Source: Ignavibacteria bacterium
Lineage (GTDB): Bacteria > Bacteroidota > Ignavibacteria > Tepidaquicellales > OLB5
NCBI GenBank assembly: GCA_020852705.1
Contig: JADZAP010000008.1
Span: 1 to 50,612 of the forward strand
DNA length: 50,612 nt
Direction of reading: 5' to 3'
Part shown: positions 1 to 7,764 of the stretch, in pieces
How the letters are laid out: each line of letters starts with the position of its first letter
Numbering within the stretch: the first letter of the stretch is position 1
Program-made: the position numbers and the translations under genes
Notes under the pieces: model-generated
Seen by the model: the letters and a program-made list of their open reading frames with translations, nothing else
Told to the model about the DNA's origin: nothing
Databases searched by the model: none

Positions 1-247
1 AACTTATCATTTAAACTATAATGCCGGTAAATTATCTTCCGGTATATATTTATATACCCTTTCATCAGAAAAGGAAAAAGTAACTCGTAAATTTATTCTG
101 ATAAAGTAAAACAGAAAGGAGGATTAATTGAAATGCCGCCATAAAACTTCGTTTTAATTTCTGTTAAGCTGAATAAAATTAATATTTCATTTTGTTTCCG
201 TCATATCAGAGTCTCCTTTACGGGACTCTGCGTAACAAAATAATCAG
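1..247. other. Intergenic edge region without a gene
   Basis: I see no convincing coding region here. On the minus strand a 25-codon open stretch begins near 130, but it has no recognisable features. The only structure is an inverted repeat at 207-230 (CAGAGTC/GACTCTG), just downstream of the lipoprotein gene ending at 248. Neither side carries a T-run, so it is at best an atypical transcription end. Confidence 0.5.
207..230 (-). terminator. Hairpin downstream of lipoprotein gene
   Basis: The arms CAGAGTC (207-213) and GACTCTG (224-230) form a 7-bp stem 18 nt after the stop codon of the gene at 248-808. No U-tract follows on the minus strand, so this may be an mRNA 3'-end stabilising hairpin and not an intrinsic terminator. 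Confidence 0.3.
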
Positions 248-808
248 TTAAGGATTCGTTAAATCTTTCCATGATTTAATCTTCCATTTATCATTTACGC
301 TGCCTCGTGATAAATTCATATCAACAAATCCGTAAAAATTTAAAATATCGTTTGGATTAAATGTTATTGTCAGGTTAAATCCCCGTTTTACATCAACAAG
401 CAGTGAGTCGCCTTCCTGAAATACAATATTGTTCCATACAAGTCTTAGCTCCTGTGTATTTATAAATAATCCTTCAGTTGTCCGCATATCAGTGGCTCTA
501 TCCCACGATACATCTACACCAAGGTCATAATCAAAATAAGAAAATACAAAATCAGGTGCAAGCAATCCTCCGTAAATACTTGTATCCTTAAATGTATATG
601 CGTATTTAAAATTCTGGAATACACCCTCAATGGTTTTCTGGTCAGATATAATATTTTCCGTTGAAGTTGAGTTATCCACACCCGGATTAAAAGGGTTAAA
701 ACATGAACTGATAAATAACAGTAAAGTTATTACCGGTAAAAAAATATTAAATTTATATTTATTTAAAATATTTTTCAAACAACATTTACATATATTCCTC
801 TCTCCCAT
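248..808 (-). CDS. Predicted lipoprotein, unknown function
   Basis: A 186-residue protein of unknown family. A hydrophobic segment ends in LLLFISSC (Cys36), a good lipobox, so the mature protein is probably lipid-anchored. The rest is soluble and ends in a Trp-rich tail (WKIKSWKDLTNP) that resembles the C-terminal part of the next gene upstream (883-1473; YYIRRWEDF). The two may be diverged paralogues with an NTF2/SnoaL-like fold, which is an inference from length and pattern only. The ATG at 808 gives a 27-residue leader. An in-frame TTG at codon 11 (near 778), downstream of GAGAGGAA, would give a more usual signal peptide. It is last in a minus-strand run with 883-1473. Confidence 0.7.
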   Translation of the reverse strand: MGERNICKCCLKNILNKYKFNIFLPVITLLLFISSCFNPFNPGVDNSTSTENIISDQKTIEGVFQNFKYAYTFKDTSIYGGLLAPDFVFSYFDYDLGVDVSWDRATDMRTTEGLFINTQELRLVWNNIVFQEGDSLLVDVKRGFNLTITFNPNDILNFYGFVDMNLSRGSVNDKWKIKSWKDLTNP

Positions 809-815
809 ACAAGGC

Positions 816-858
816 AGGCAAGAGGGGTGCTCCGATTTATCGGAACGGGGTGTGTATT
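816..858. repeat. Small palindromic intergenic element
   Basis: Between the two lipoprotein genes lies a short palindrome, TCCGA-TTTA-TCGGA (831-844), flanked by GGGGTG on both sides (near 824-829 and 847-852). It is more GC-rich than its surroundings and looks like a dispersed REP/MITE-type intergenic element, but only one copy is in this window. Confidence 0.3.
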
Positions 859-882
859 TAATAAAAATTATTAATTATAAAT

Positions 883-1473
883 CTAATTGCTGAAGTTTGC
901 TTTAAACTCACTCCACGTAAAATCTGTATCATTCATTCTGAAATCTTCCCATCTTCTTATATAATATAACTCATCGGGGTCTGTTGCAAGTATCATAGTT
1001 AGTCTGCCGCGGGCAGATTTTGGTAAATTTGTTCTGTTATGCTGAAATACAAATATATAATCTGCTGTATATCTTGCTGAATCTGATGAATATAATGTCA
1101 TTCTTTCGTTATCTAAAAACAATACTGCAGATGAATTTCCGCCTTCCTGATTATTTATAAGGTTATCCATATATTGCTTTTCGTTTTGTTTGCTCCAATG
1201 ATCAAATATTTCATAATTCTGCTGTGACCTTGAATCAGGTACGTAATTATACGAAAATGAGGATATGCATTTGTTGTAATTTTCTGAGTTCTTTTCCTGT
1301 ATAGCGTACTCGGTATTTTCTATTACTATCTCAGCAGTTGTAGGGGGAAAGTATGTTGAGCGAATATTTTGCGGACTTTCAGGGTCGCGGGTTTCAAATA
1401 TTCCGCATCCGTTTAAAAAAACAACCGTCAAAAAAAATGAAATATATTTTAGCTGTTTTAAATGCATCTGCAC
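883..1473 (-). CDS. Predicted lipoprotein, unknown function
   Basis: About 196 residues. The N-terminus is hydrophobic and ends in VVFLNGC, a lipobox with Cys23, predicting export and lipid attachment. The mature part is soluble and contains ARGRLTMILATDPDELYYIRRWEDF, hence related in pattern to the protein at 248-808. No family is recognised. Its GTG at 1473 overlaps the TAG of the methyltransferase gene (TAGTG), implying translational coupling; an ATG two codons further in (1467) is an alternative start. Function unknown. Confidence 0.7.
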   Translation of the reverse strand: MQMHLKQLKYISFFLTVVFLNGCGIFETRDPESPQNIRSTYFPPTTAEIVIENTEYAIQEKNSENYNKCISSFSYNYVPDSRSQQNYEIFDHWSKQNEKQYMDNLINNQEGGNSSAVLFLDNERMTLYSSDSARYTADYIFVFQHNRTNLPKSARGRLTMILATDPDELYYIRRWEDFRMNDTDFTWSEFKANFSN

Positions 1474-2255
1474 TAAAATTTTTTGGAAAGAATTATCATT
1501 CTTTCAGAATTGTTACTGTTGTATTTGTCCCCGCTGTAATTTCCGTATACTTTTATTATCTTTAATCCGTATTTGCTGAACACGGTTTTAAACTCATTTA
1601 GCGAATAAAGTTTTATCATTTCATTAAATTCATACTGCCTTGGGTAGCTTCGGGATGAATTTTTTACTATAATAATTTTTTTATATACTGCATTTTCTCT
1701 TAACTCTCTAACCTGAAATATCAGTTTACGGTTTCTTTTGGATACATCAAAAGGTATCAGATTCTTTTTCAGATAATCGGGATTCAAATAATCAAAGAAA
1801 AAATATCCGCCTTTTTTAAGACTTTGCACAATACTTTTTACAGATTTAAAATTTTCACTGTCTTTTTCAAAATATCCAAAACTGCTGAATAAATTCACTG
1901 CAAGATCAAATTTTTGCGTAATACCAATATTACGCATATCTCTGATAAGAAAATTCAGTTTTTCTGCATGATTTTTATATTCACCCTTCAGCTTTTTTTT
2001 TGCTTCATTTATCAGAAATTCTGAAAGGTCAATTCCGGTAACATAATAACCTTTTGATGCAAAAAAAAAGCTGTGCCTGCCGTTGCCGCAGGCAGCATCC
2101 AATACTTTACTCCCTTTTGGAAGTTTTAAAGTTCTAAAAATCAGCCCGGCAATTTTTGCAGCATCTTTTGAGTTCCTGTGACTGTATAACTCAAGATATT
2201 CCTTTGCACCAAACCATTTTTTATACCACTCGTTATCAATTTTTTTGCCCGCCAT
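1473..2255 (-). CDS. Class I SAM-dependent methyltransferase
   Basis: A 260-residue Rossmann-fold methyltransferase. Motif I is VLDAACGNGRH (residues 51-61) and the acidic residue ending strand 2 is Asp76 in GIDLS, both SAM-binding. NLFSSFGYF near 130 fits the region after strand 4 in the Methyltransf_25/11 families. The substrate cannot be told from sequence. There is no signal peptide, so it is cytosolic. The gene starts 3 nt after recR and overlaps the following lipoprotein gene, so it sits inside a ybaB-recR-methyltransferase-lipoprotein operon. Confidence 0.85.
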   Translation of the reverse strand: MAGKKIDNEWYKKWFGAKEYLELYSHRNSKDAAKIAGLIFRTLKLPKGSKVLDAACGNGRHSFFFASKGYYVTGIDLSEFLINEAKKKLKGEYKNHAEKLNFLIRDMRNIGITQKFDLAVNLFSSFGYFEKDSENFKSVKSIVQSLKKGGYFFFDYLNPDYLKKNLIPFDVSKRNRKLIFQVRELRENAVYKKIIIVKNSSRSYPRQYEFNEMIKLYSLNEFKTVFSKYGLKIIKVYGNYSGDKYNSNNSERMIILSKKF

Positions 2256-2258
2256 TTC

Positions 2259-2852
2259 CTAAAGTGTTATCCTGCCCTCTAATGCTTTGGCAAGTGTAAT
2301 TTCATCGGCAAATTCCAAATCAGTTCCAACAGGTATTCCCCGTGCAATCCTTGAAATTTTTATATTCAGCGGTTTTATCAGCCGGCTTAAGTATGTTATT
2401 GTATATTCGCCCTCAACACTCGGATTAAGTGCAAGTATTACTTCCTCTACATTGCTTCCAAGTCTCATTAATAATTCCTTTACTTTAATATCCTCGGGTC
2501 CAATGCCGTCTAAGGGTGAAATAATTCCGTGAAGTACATGATACTTGCCTTTGAACTCATTTGTTTTTTCAATTGCAAATACATCACCCGGTTCTTCCAC
2601 TATACATATTGAGCTTTCTATCCGCTTTTGTGAACTGCAAATAATGCATGGGTCTCCTTCGGTAATATTGCAGCATACGCTGCACAGCTTTATTTTTTCT
2701 TTCAGCTGAAGTAATGCATTGCTAAGGGCAGTTACTTCATCTTCGGGCTGCTTGGCTAAATACATTGCAATTCTGTTTGCGGTTTTTCTGCCTATGCTAG
2801 GCAGTTTTGCAAGTTCTTCGGCAACTTTTTCTAACGTTTCTGATGTCTGCAT
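2259..2852 (-). CDS. recR: Recombination mediator RecR
   Basis: A 197-residue protein of normal RecR length. RecR acts with RecO (and RecF) to load RecA on SSB-coated gaps. Visible parts in order are an N-terminal helix-hairpin-helix (LAKLPSIGRKTANRIA, 14-29), a Cys4 zinc finger (Cys57, Cys60, Cys69, Cys72) and a Toprim domain from about residue 80 (ICIVEEPGD, then the region ending with ARGIPVGTDLEFAD). It follows ybaB, the usual bacterial arrangement. The start codon sits in a small tandem repeat that also supplies purine-rich AAGGA sequences upstream. Confidence 0.97.
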   Translation of the reverse strand: MQTSETLEKVAEELAKLPSIGRKTANRIAMYLAKQPEDEVTALSNALLQLKEKIKLCSVCCNITEGDPCIICSSQKRIESSICIVEEPGDVFAIEKTNEFKGKYHVLHGIISPLDGIGPEDIKVKELLMRLGSNVEEVILALNPSVEGEYTITYLSRLIKPLNIKISRIARGIPVGTDLEFADEITLAKALEGRITL

Positions 2853-2895
2853 TCCTACATTCCTTGATTCCTAAATCCCTTGATTCCTACATCCC
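2851..2895. repeat. 16-bp tandem repeat at the ybaB-recR junction
   Basis: Two complete 16-bp units (2858-2873 and 2874-2889; core TCCTTGATTCCTA/CCCTTGATTCCTA) are flanked by partial units on each side. On the coding (minus) strand the unit reads as ATGTAGGAATCAAGG-type sequence. It contains the ybaB stop codon and reaches the recR start codon, so the copies supply several Shine-Dalgarno-like GGAAT/AAGGA sequences. Confidence 0.7.
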
Positions 2896-3222
2896 GGGTA
2901 TGTTTAAACCGGGTATATTTGGCAGTATGCCTGATGTTACTTTCTGCATTTCTTCCTGTGCCATTTTCTGCGCTGTGTCAATTGTCTTGTTCACTGCAGC
3001 TACAATTAAATCCTCCAGCATTTCCGGGTCTTCCGGTGAAATTACTTCCTTTTCTATCTGAATCTTAGTTATCTCAAGTTTACCGTTTGCAGTTACTTTA
3101 ACCATTCCGCCCCCGGATTCTTCTGTTACAAATTTGTTTTCAAGCTCATTTTGCACTTTCTGCATTTTTTCCTGTATTTTCTGAGCCTGTTCAATCATTC
3201 CCTTCATTGGATTAAGCTTCAT
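2887..3222 (-). CDS. ybaB: YbaB/EbfC nucleoid-associated protein
   Basis: A 111-residue member of the YbaB/EbfC family, small dimeric DNA-binding proteins usually encoded beside recR. Family marks are MKGMIEQAQKIQEKMQKVQNEL at the N-terminus, GGGMVKVTANGKLEITKIQI in the middle and EDPEMLEDLIVAAVNKT afterwards. The C-terminus ends PGLNIPGM. AGGGAG lies about 10 nt before the ATG, one of the clearer ribosome binding sites in the window. It is the first gene of the minus-strand ybaB-recR run. Confidence 0.95.
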   Translation of the reverse strand: MKLNPMKGMIEQAQKIQEKMQKVQNELENKFVTEESGGGMVKVTANGKLEITKIQIEKEVISPEDPEMLEDLIVAAVNKTIDTAQKMAQEEMQKVTSGILPNIPGLNIPGM

Positions 3223-3319
3223 GTAGTTGTTACTCCCTTTGTTATGATTATAGTAATTATAAAATTCTCAGCTAATATAATTAATACCCGCTTAACTAAA
3301 AACACACTAATTAAAATTA

Positions 3320-3343
3320 AAAAACAGGTAATTAACCTGTTTG
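3320..3343 (-). terminator. Intrinsic terminator after the PAS sensor gene
   Basis: Stem AAACAGGT/ACCTGTTT with loop AATTA. On the minus strand it is followed by TTTTTAATTTT. It lies about 30 nt beyond the stop codon of the gene at 3372-4514 and separates that transcript from ybaB. Confidence 0.75.
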
Positions 3344-3371
3344 TAATAAGTTAAATCAATAAATAATATTT

Positions 3372-4514
3372 TCAAGCAGGTAATTGCAAAATTCTGTTAG
3401 TAATATCCCTGTTAATAGAAAGTATCACCTTTTTGCCGTGGTACATAAATACCGAAGCATTTATTTCCATAAGCATTTCAGTCATATCTTTTTTATAATG
3501 TACACTCTGAAAGTTATGGTAATATCCTTTTTCAAGTGTGTTTTTAAGGTTTTCTGATTCCTGCTTGATATTTTTTGAAATCGAAACTAGCGATAGACTT
3601 AAAAATTCTTCTTTCGTAAATTCGTAAAGGTCACATGCACGGCGGTTAACATTAATTACCTTACTGCTATCAGGGTTAAAAATAATTATTGCATCATGTG
3701 CCTGCTCAAACAACCGCATATACTGCTCCGCGGAATTTTTTAGTTCTGATTCTGTTTTTTCAAGGTCTCCAACTTTAGCATAAAGTTTCTGGTTTATTTT
3801 AGAAATTTCTGCTGTCCTTTCTTTAACTATCTCCTCAAGTTCTTTTCTTGTAATCTCACTGTTCTCTTCTGCGATGGTTCTGGCTGCTTTTCTGTAAATT
3901 GCAGCAAATGCTGCCCCAAATATCACTATACTTACAGAAATTCCAATAATAAAAATTAAATATGTAAATTGAATACTTTTTTCAGCTTTATCTTTGTTCT
4001 TTTCTAGATTGTTAAACTCTTCATTTTTAATTTTTATTACCTGATTTTTTATATCTATATTTACAACTTTGCCCTTATCAAATATATTTTTATAAAATTT
4101 AGAATCTGCCCCTTTGCGGTCCTGAATTTCCATGCTTTCTTCAAACAGTGCAAACCGCTCTGTAACTAATGATTTTAACACCTCTGCATTTGTAAGCTGA
4201 ACCTGATTATCTAAAGAGCTTGCTCTGAAGAGCTTGAGAAGTGAATCACAAGTAATTTTGTTATTTTTTATATCATCAATATAATTCTTCGCAGGTGAAA
4301 TTGCATAAGATCTTCTGATGTTTTCTGCTTCATTAATTATACCTGTAATATTATCCAGCAGAGCAAGTTTTGTAAATGTCTGCTGAATAAAATCATGATC
4401 ATTGGTCTGATCTCTTATATTCATATATGTTAAAACTGAAACTGAAATAAGCAAGGATACTCCAATTAAGAAAAAAAAGATCAAAGATTGCTTTGTTATA
4501 ATGCTTTTGTTCAA
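3372..4514 (-). CDS. Membrane sensor: CHASE3-like domain plus PAS, no kinase
   Basis: A 380-residue inner-membrane protein. It has TM1 at about 10-30, a periplasmic helical region of about 150 residues resembling CHASE3 sensors, TM2 at about 183-206, a coiled-coil linker (207-260) and a C-terminal PAS domain (about 262-375, SAEQYMRLFEQAHDAIIIFN). It ends right after the PAS domain with no HisKA, HATPase, GGDEF or methyl-accepting domain. A terminator and 150 nt of non-coding sequence follow, so no fused kinase has been lost here by a nearby frameshift. It starts with TTG 5 nt after bshB1 and probably shares its transcript. It may work through an unlinked partner. Confidence 0.75.
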   Translation of the reverse strand: MNKSIITKQSLIFFFLIGVSLLISVSVLTYMNIRDQTNDHDFIQQTFTKLALLDNITGIINEAENIRRSYAISPAKNYIDDIKNNKITCDSLLKLFRASSLDNQVQLTNAEVLKSLVTERFALFEESMEIQDRKGADSKFYKNIFDKGKVVNIDIKNQVIKIKNEEFNNLEKNKDKAEKSIQFTYLIFIIGISVSIVIFGAAFAAIYRKAARTIAEENSEITRKELEEIVKERTAEISKINQKLYAKVGDLEKTESELKNSAEQYMRLFEQAHDAIIIFNPDSSKVINVNRRACDLYEFTKEEFLSLSLVSISKNIKQESENLKNTLEKGYYHNFQSVHYKKDMTEMLMEINASVFMYHGKKVILSINRDITNRILQLPA

Positions 4515-4519
4515 TTTAA

Positions 4520-5242
4520 TTAAATCTTAAATAATATATCTGAATCTGTCTTAATTTTTTCTTCTATAAAATATGCTTCGCCATACAATACACCTGCTTG
4601 AAATCCGTAAAACTTTGCCCTTGAATCAATGTATTCCATAAATTTTTTACTGCTAACATAAGTTTCGGACTCGCTCTTACTTCGGTTCTTTCCTGTATAA
4701 AATTGTGATGAGTAACATTCAATTGCTTGTTTCTTCAGCTTAAATGTATCTGAAATATCAAATATTAAATTTGGTTCAAAGGGGATACTTTGCATGTAAT
4801 AAATATTCTTTTTCGGTCTGAATGCTTTAAATCCATTTGTTTTAATTTTTTGAAGTCCGGAGTAAAATGCTGCTTCTTTTACAAGAAAATGTGTGTTATA
4901 ATGGTCAGGGTGTCTATCAATTAAATGCGGGAAAAAAATTATTGCGGGCTGAAATTGCCTTATTACTTTAATTATCTTCACTCTGTTTTGCAGTGTATTT
5001 TGAATATTCCCGTCCGGCAGACCTAAATTTATTCTTTTGGCAATTCCCAGCAATAAAGATGCTGCATCAGCTTCTTTTTTTCTTAAAGATACTGAACCTC
5101 TTGTCCCAAGTTCTCCTCTTGTCAAGTCTGCAATTCCAACTTTTTTTCCCGCTTTTACCAATGCAGCAATTGTTCCTCCGCAGCATAATTCTGCATCATC
5201 AGGATGTGCAGCAAAAAACAATACGTCCAATCCCTTTATCAA
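4520..5242 (-). CDS. bshB1: Bacillithiol biosynthesis deacetylase BshB1
   Basis: A 240-residue zinc-dependent LmbE-family deacetylase. BshB1 removes the acetyl group from N-acetylglucosaminyl-malate in bacillithiol synthesis. Visible motifs are AHPDDAE (12-18; zinc and catalytic Asp), GELGTRGS (43-50), LGLPDGNI (73-80) and HPDH (111-114), as in BshB1 and unlike the more general PIG-L proteins. The start is TTG at 5242; a second TTG four codons later is possible. TAAATTTG lies upstream at 5260-5267. No bshA or bshC is in the window. Confidence 0.9.
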   Translation of the reverse strand: MIKGLDVLFFAAHPDDAELCCGGTIAALVKAGKKVGIADLTRGELGTRGSVSLRKKEADAASLLLGIAKRINLGLPDGNIQNTLQNRVKIIKVIRQFQPAIIFFPHLIDRHPDHYNTHFLVKEAAFYSGLQKIKTNGFKAFRPKKNIYYMQSIPFEPNLIFDISDTFKLKKQAIECYSSQFYTGKNRSKSESETYVSSKKFMEYIDSRAKFYGFQAGVLYGEAYFIEEKIKTDSDILFKI

Positions 5243-5259
5243 AAAATTTTTCTCCCTTA

Positions 5260-5267
5260 CAAATTTA
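5260..5267 (-). promoter_or_regulatory. Bacteroidetes-type -7 element for bshB1
   Basis: TAAATTTG on the minus strand, in the context GCTAAATTTGT, 17 nt before the TTG start at 5242. It matches the TAnnTTTG element recognised by the Bacteroidetes housekeeping sigma factor. The -33 region is poor (TTTTAC). Confidence 0.45.
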
Positions 5268-5365
5268 GCAAATAATTATATTCTGTAAAAGGTTATTACT
5301 TATTACTTAGTCATATATTATTAATAATTTATGAAACTGATTATTGCTTTTATATGTTATTTTGT

Positions 5366-5394
5366 TTGATAAATAGTTAAATTGATTTTATATA
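5366..5394 (+). promoter_or_regulatory. Possible sigma-70-like promoter of the redox operon
   Basis: TTGATA (5366-5371), a 17-bp spacer and TATATA (5389-5394), about 40 nt before the ATG at 5435. The region is very AT-rich, so a chance match is quite possible. Confidence 0.3.
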
Positions 5395-5434
5395 AAAGTA
5401 ATGTTAAATTGCAGTATTAAGATAAATTTAAACA

Positions 5435-6094
5435 ATGAATAAATTATTTTTTCTGATTTTATTATTACCGTTTTCACTATTCACACAGCCAAAAATTGAA
5501 ATTGAAGGTGGAAATGCAATCAACACCGGAAATCACAGACGAGGCGAAGAAGTTAATTATGAAATTAAATTCAAAAATTCAGGTAATGAAGATTTAAAAA
5601 TTTATTCCGTTCAAACTTCCTGCGGTTGCTCTAGCGCACTTGCTGATACTAATGCTGTTAAACCCGGAGAGGGCGGTATCATTAGTTTTAAATACAATGG
5701 ACAGGGAATGGGCTCTGTTACAAAAGCTGTTATGATTTTAACTAATATGCCTGAAAATAATACCGAAACAGTTAACATGACGATGAATATGGTTGATCCC
5801 GTTTCGCTGAATCCCGGGTCTATTATTACCGAAGGAAAAGTTGGAGATGAAATCAAACAGAAAGCATCAATTACCAACTCAATGGATAAGGAAATTGATA
5901 TTACTGAAATAACTTCTAATACTCCGGTAATAAAAATTACCTCAGATAAAATGGCATTACTCTCAGGTGAAACTGCAAATCTTGATATATCTATAAAAAT
6001 TTACGAAGAGTCTGCAATTAACGCTGCTATTATTATTAAAACTACTGAAGGTGAATTTCAGATACCGGTTCTTGTTGATGTAAAATCTGACTGA
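5435..6094 (+). CDS. DUF1573 exported protein with SCGC motif
   Basis: A 219-residue protein with an N-terminal signal peptide (about 1-18, ending LFTQ), followed by an immunoglobulin-like DUF1573 domain carrying TSCGCSS (Cys63 and Cys65). A second beta-rich repeat of the same type occupies the C-terminal half but lacks cysteines. DUF1573 proteins are common in Bacteroidota envelopes and their function is not established. It heads an operon with a rhodanese, a MauE/DoxX protein and a second DUF1573 protein, which suggests a thiol or sulfur role outside the cytoplasm (inference). Confidence 0.85.
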   Translation: MNKLFFLILLLPFSLFTQPKIEIEGGNAINTGNHRRGEEVNYEIKFKNSGNEDLKIYSVQTSCGCSSALADTNAVKPGEGGIISFKYNGQGMGSVTKAVMILTNMPENNTETVNMTMNMVDPVSLNPGSIITEGKVGDEIKQKASITNSMDKEIDITEITSNTPVIKITSDKMALLSGETANLDISIKIYEESAINAAIIIKTTEGEFQIPVLVDVKSD

Positions 6095-6135
6095 TTTATC
6101 TCAATATTTTTATTTAACTAAAAAAAATATTTTTT

Positions 6136-6825
6136 TTGATTAAAAAAACCTTTTTACAGGTTACTGCTATATTTGCTTTGACTTTACTTGTTGGAATATT
6201 TTACAATCTTTCCAACCCTAAACGCATTCAGTTTATTGCTGATGAAAAATCAGTTGATTTTACTCAAAGCGATAGTCTGCTCAATGCGTTAAGAATACAG
6301 GATTCATTATCCCGTACTGCTGATTCTATACGTAATTCTGCACAGTCTCGCGAGGATTCTTTGAAACTTGCCTTAGAAAAACATAAACAGGATTCAATTT
6401 TAGCTGCTGTTAAAAATGATTCATTAAAAAGAGTGCATGATTCCCTTAAAACCGTAAATCAAAAAAAAGAAGATTCTGTTAAAAATGCTCAGGTAACTGA
6501 AATTGTTAAACCGGTTGATATTAAAATTGATTTTGCCAAAGCTTTGTTTGATAAAAAATACCGCTTTATTGATGCAAGAGATGAAGCTGACTATAATGCT
6601 GGTCATGTTCAGGGGGCTATGAATATTCCTTATCATGAAATTGAAAAATACAAAGATAGGTTAAGCGGACTTCCTAAAGACCAGGTTTATGTTACTTATT
6701 GCAGTGCTGCATGTGATGTTTCTATTGATATGGCTTATTATATGGCTAAGATGGGTTTCAAAAAAGTTTACATCTTCCACGGCGGGTGGGATGAGTGGAA
6801 AACTGCAGGATATCCTGCTAATTAA
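6136..6825 (+). CDS. Membrane-anchored rhodanese-domain protein
   Basis: A 229-residue protein with an N-terminal membrane helix (about 5-24), a helical linker (45-116) and a rhodanese domain (about 130-228). The sulfur-carrying cysteine is expected at Cys189 (YCSAACDVS); a second cysteine, Cys193, sits in the same loop. The linker has eight Asp-Ser-hydrophobic repeats (DSL/DSI/DSV) spaced 7-11 residues apart, probably a charged rod. Rhodaneses transfer sulfane sulfur; the topology places this one outside the cytoplasmic membrane. The start is TTG at 6136. It lies 41 nt after the DUF1573 gene and 8 nt before the MauE/DoxX gene. Confidence 0.85.
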   Translation: MIKKTFLQVTAIFALTLLVGIFYNLSNPKRIQFIADEKSVDFTQSDSLLNALRIQDSLSRTADSIRNSAQSREDSLKLALEKHKQDSILAAVKNDSLKRVHDSLKTVNQKKEDSVKNAQVTEIVKPVDIKIDFAKALFDKKYRFIDARDEADYNAGHVQGAMNIPYHEIEKYKDRLSGLPKDQVYVTYCSAACDVSIDMAYYMAKMGFKKVYIFHGGWDEWKTAGYPAN

Positions 6826-6833
6826 TTTGCATT

Positions 6834-7310
6834 ATGAAAAAAATATTTGAAAATAAAAAAGTCATTGTAACATTAAGAATTATTATTGGAGCATTATTTA
6901 TTTATGCTAGTTTTGATAAAATGTCAAACCCTGAAGCATTTGCCGATATTATTGATAATTACCATATTCTTCCGTTTTGGTTAGTTAACGGACTAGCAAT
7001 TTTTTTACCTTGGCTTGAGTTTTTAACAGGTTTTTTTCTTGTTATGGGCAAATGGGTTAAAAGTTCACTTCTTATTATTAACATTCTGCTTTTTATATTT
7101 ATTATTGCTTTAACTCAGGCTTTATTCAGAGGCCTTGATATTTCATGTGGCTGCTTTAGTGTAAAGCCATCATCAACATCTGAAGTATGGTTAAGAATAG
7201 TTGAAGATATTATCTTGCTTGCAGCTGCATACTTACTTTATAAATATTACCCTTCAAACAGTAATAAGACTGAAATTGAGAATAATAATTTATTAAACCA
7301 AAACACTTAA
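6834..7310 (+). CDS. MauE/DoxX-family membrane protein
   Basis: A 158-residue protein with four predicted membrane helices (about 10-28, 48-70, 78-98 and 118-136). LRIIIGALFIYASFDKM and the later SCGCF (Cys105, Cys107) match the DoxX/MauE superfamily, whose members are implicated in disulfide or thiol chemistry at the membrane. Between helices 3 and 4 it carries the same SCGC sequence seen in the two neighbouring DUF1573 proteins. It is tightly packed in the operon (8 nt after the rhodanese gene, 4 nt before the next). Electron transfer to or from the rhodanese is an inference. Confidence 0.85.
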   Translation: MKKIFENKKVIVTLRIIIGALFIYASFDKMSNPEAFADIIDNYHILPFWLVNGLAIFLPWLEFLTGFFLVMGKWVKSSLLIINILLFIFIIALTQALFRGLDISCGCFSVKPSSTSEVWLRIVEDIILLAAAYLLYKYYPSNSNKTEIENNNLLNQNT

Positions 7311-7314
7311 AAAT

Positions 7315-7755
7315 ATGAATACATCAAAAACCGGAAAATTTTTATTTTTCATTGCCGGAGTTTTATTGGTCGGTGCTTTTTCAGCATTTCTTGTAAGCAA
7401 AAATTTGCATGACCCAAAAACACACCCGCCAATTATGACATTTGCGCACGATAAACTGGATTTAGGTACAGTACCGCAGGGCCCGCAGGTTACCGGCGAG
7501 TTTGAATTTACAAATACGGGACAAAGTTTGCTTACCATAAAAAAAATTCAGCCCTCTTGCGGCTGCACTGGCGTTGTTATGGATGAAAAAAAGGATTACG
7601 AACCGGGTGAATCTGGTAAAATAAAATTTACCTTTAATACCGAAGGCAGAAGCGGTGTTAACGAAAAAACTATCACAATAGAAACCAATAACCCAGTTCA
7701 GCCAACACAAATCGTTTCTTTTACTGTTAATATTGAAGTTCCGCCTTCAAAATAA
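7315..7755 (+). CDS. DUF1573 protein with SCGC motif
   Basis: A 146-residue protein. It has an N-terminal membrane anchor or signal segment (about 8-27), then one DUF1573 domain with the family pattern LDLGTVPQG (48-56), FTNTG (65-69) and PSCGCTGV (80-87; Cys82, Cys84). It is shorter than the other DUF1573 protein of this operon (219 residues) and probably stays anchored, because no clear signal peptidase site is seen. It sits between the MauE/DoxX gene and the nitrilase gene. Function unknown; the conserved CGC suggests metal or redox chemistry. Confidence 0.85.
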   Translation: MNTSKTGKFLFFIAGVLLVGAFSAFLVSKNLHDPKTHPPIMTFAHDKLDLGTVPQGPQVTGEFEFTNTGQSLLTIKKIQPSCGCTGVVMDEKKDYEPGESGKIKFTFNTEGRSGVNEKTITIETNNPVQPTQIVSFTVNIEVPPSK

Positions 7756-7764
7756 TTTTTGTTT

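Noticed and set aside
630-893. Plus-strand open frames opposite known genes
   Set aside because: These and the similar antisense frames throughout (for example 9193-9468 and 47152-47517) lie inside genes with strong family support and have no motif of their own.
3223-3371. Lost histidine kinase domain after the PAS sensor
   Set aside because: The region contains a terminator and no HisKA or HATPase-like residues in any frame.
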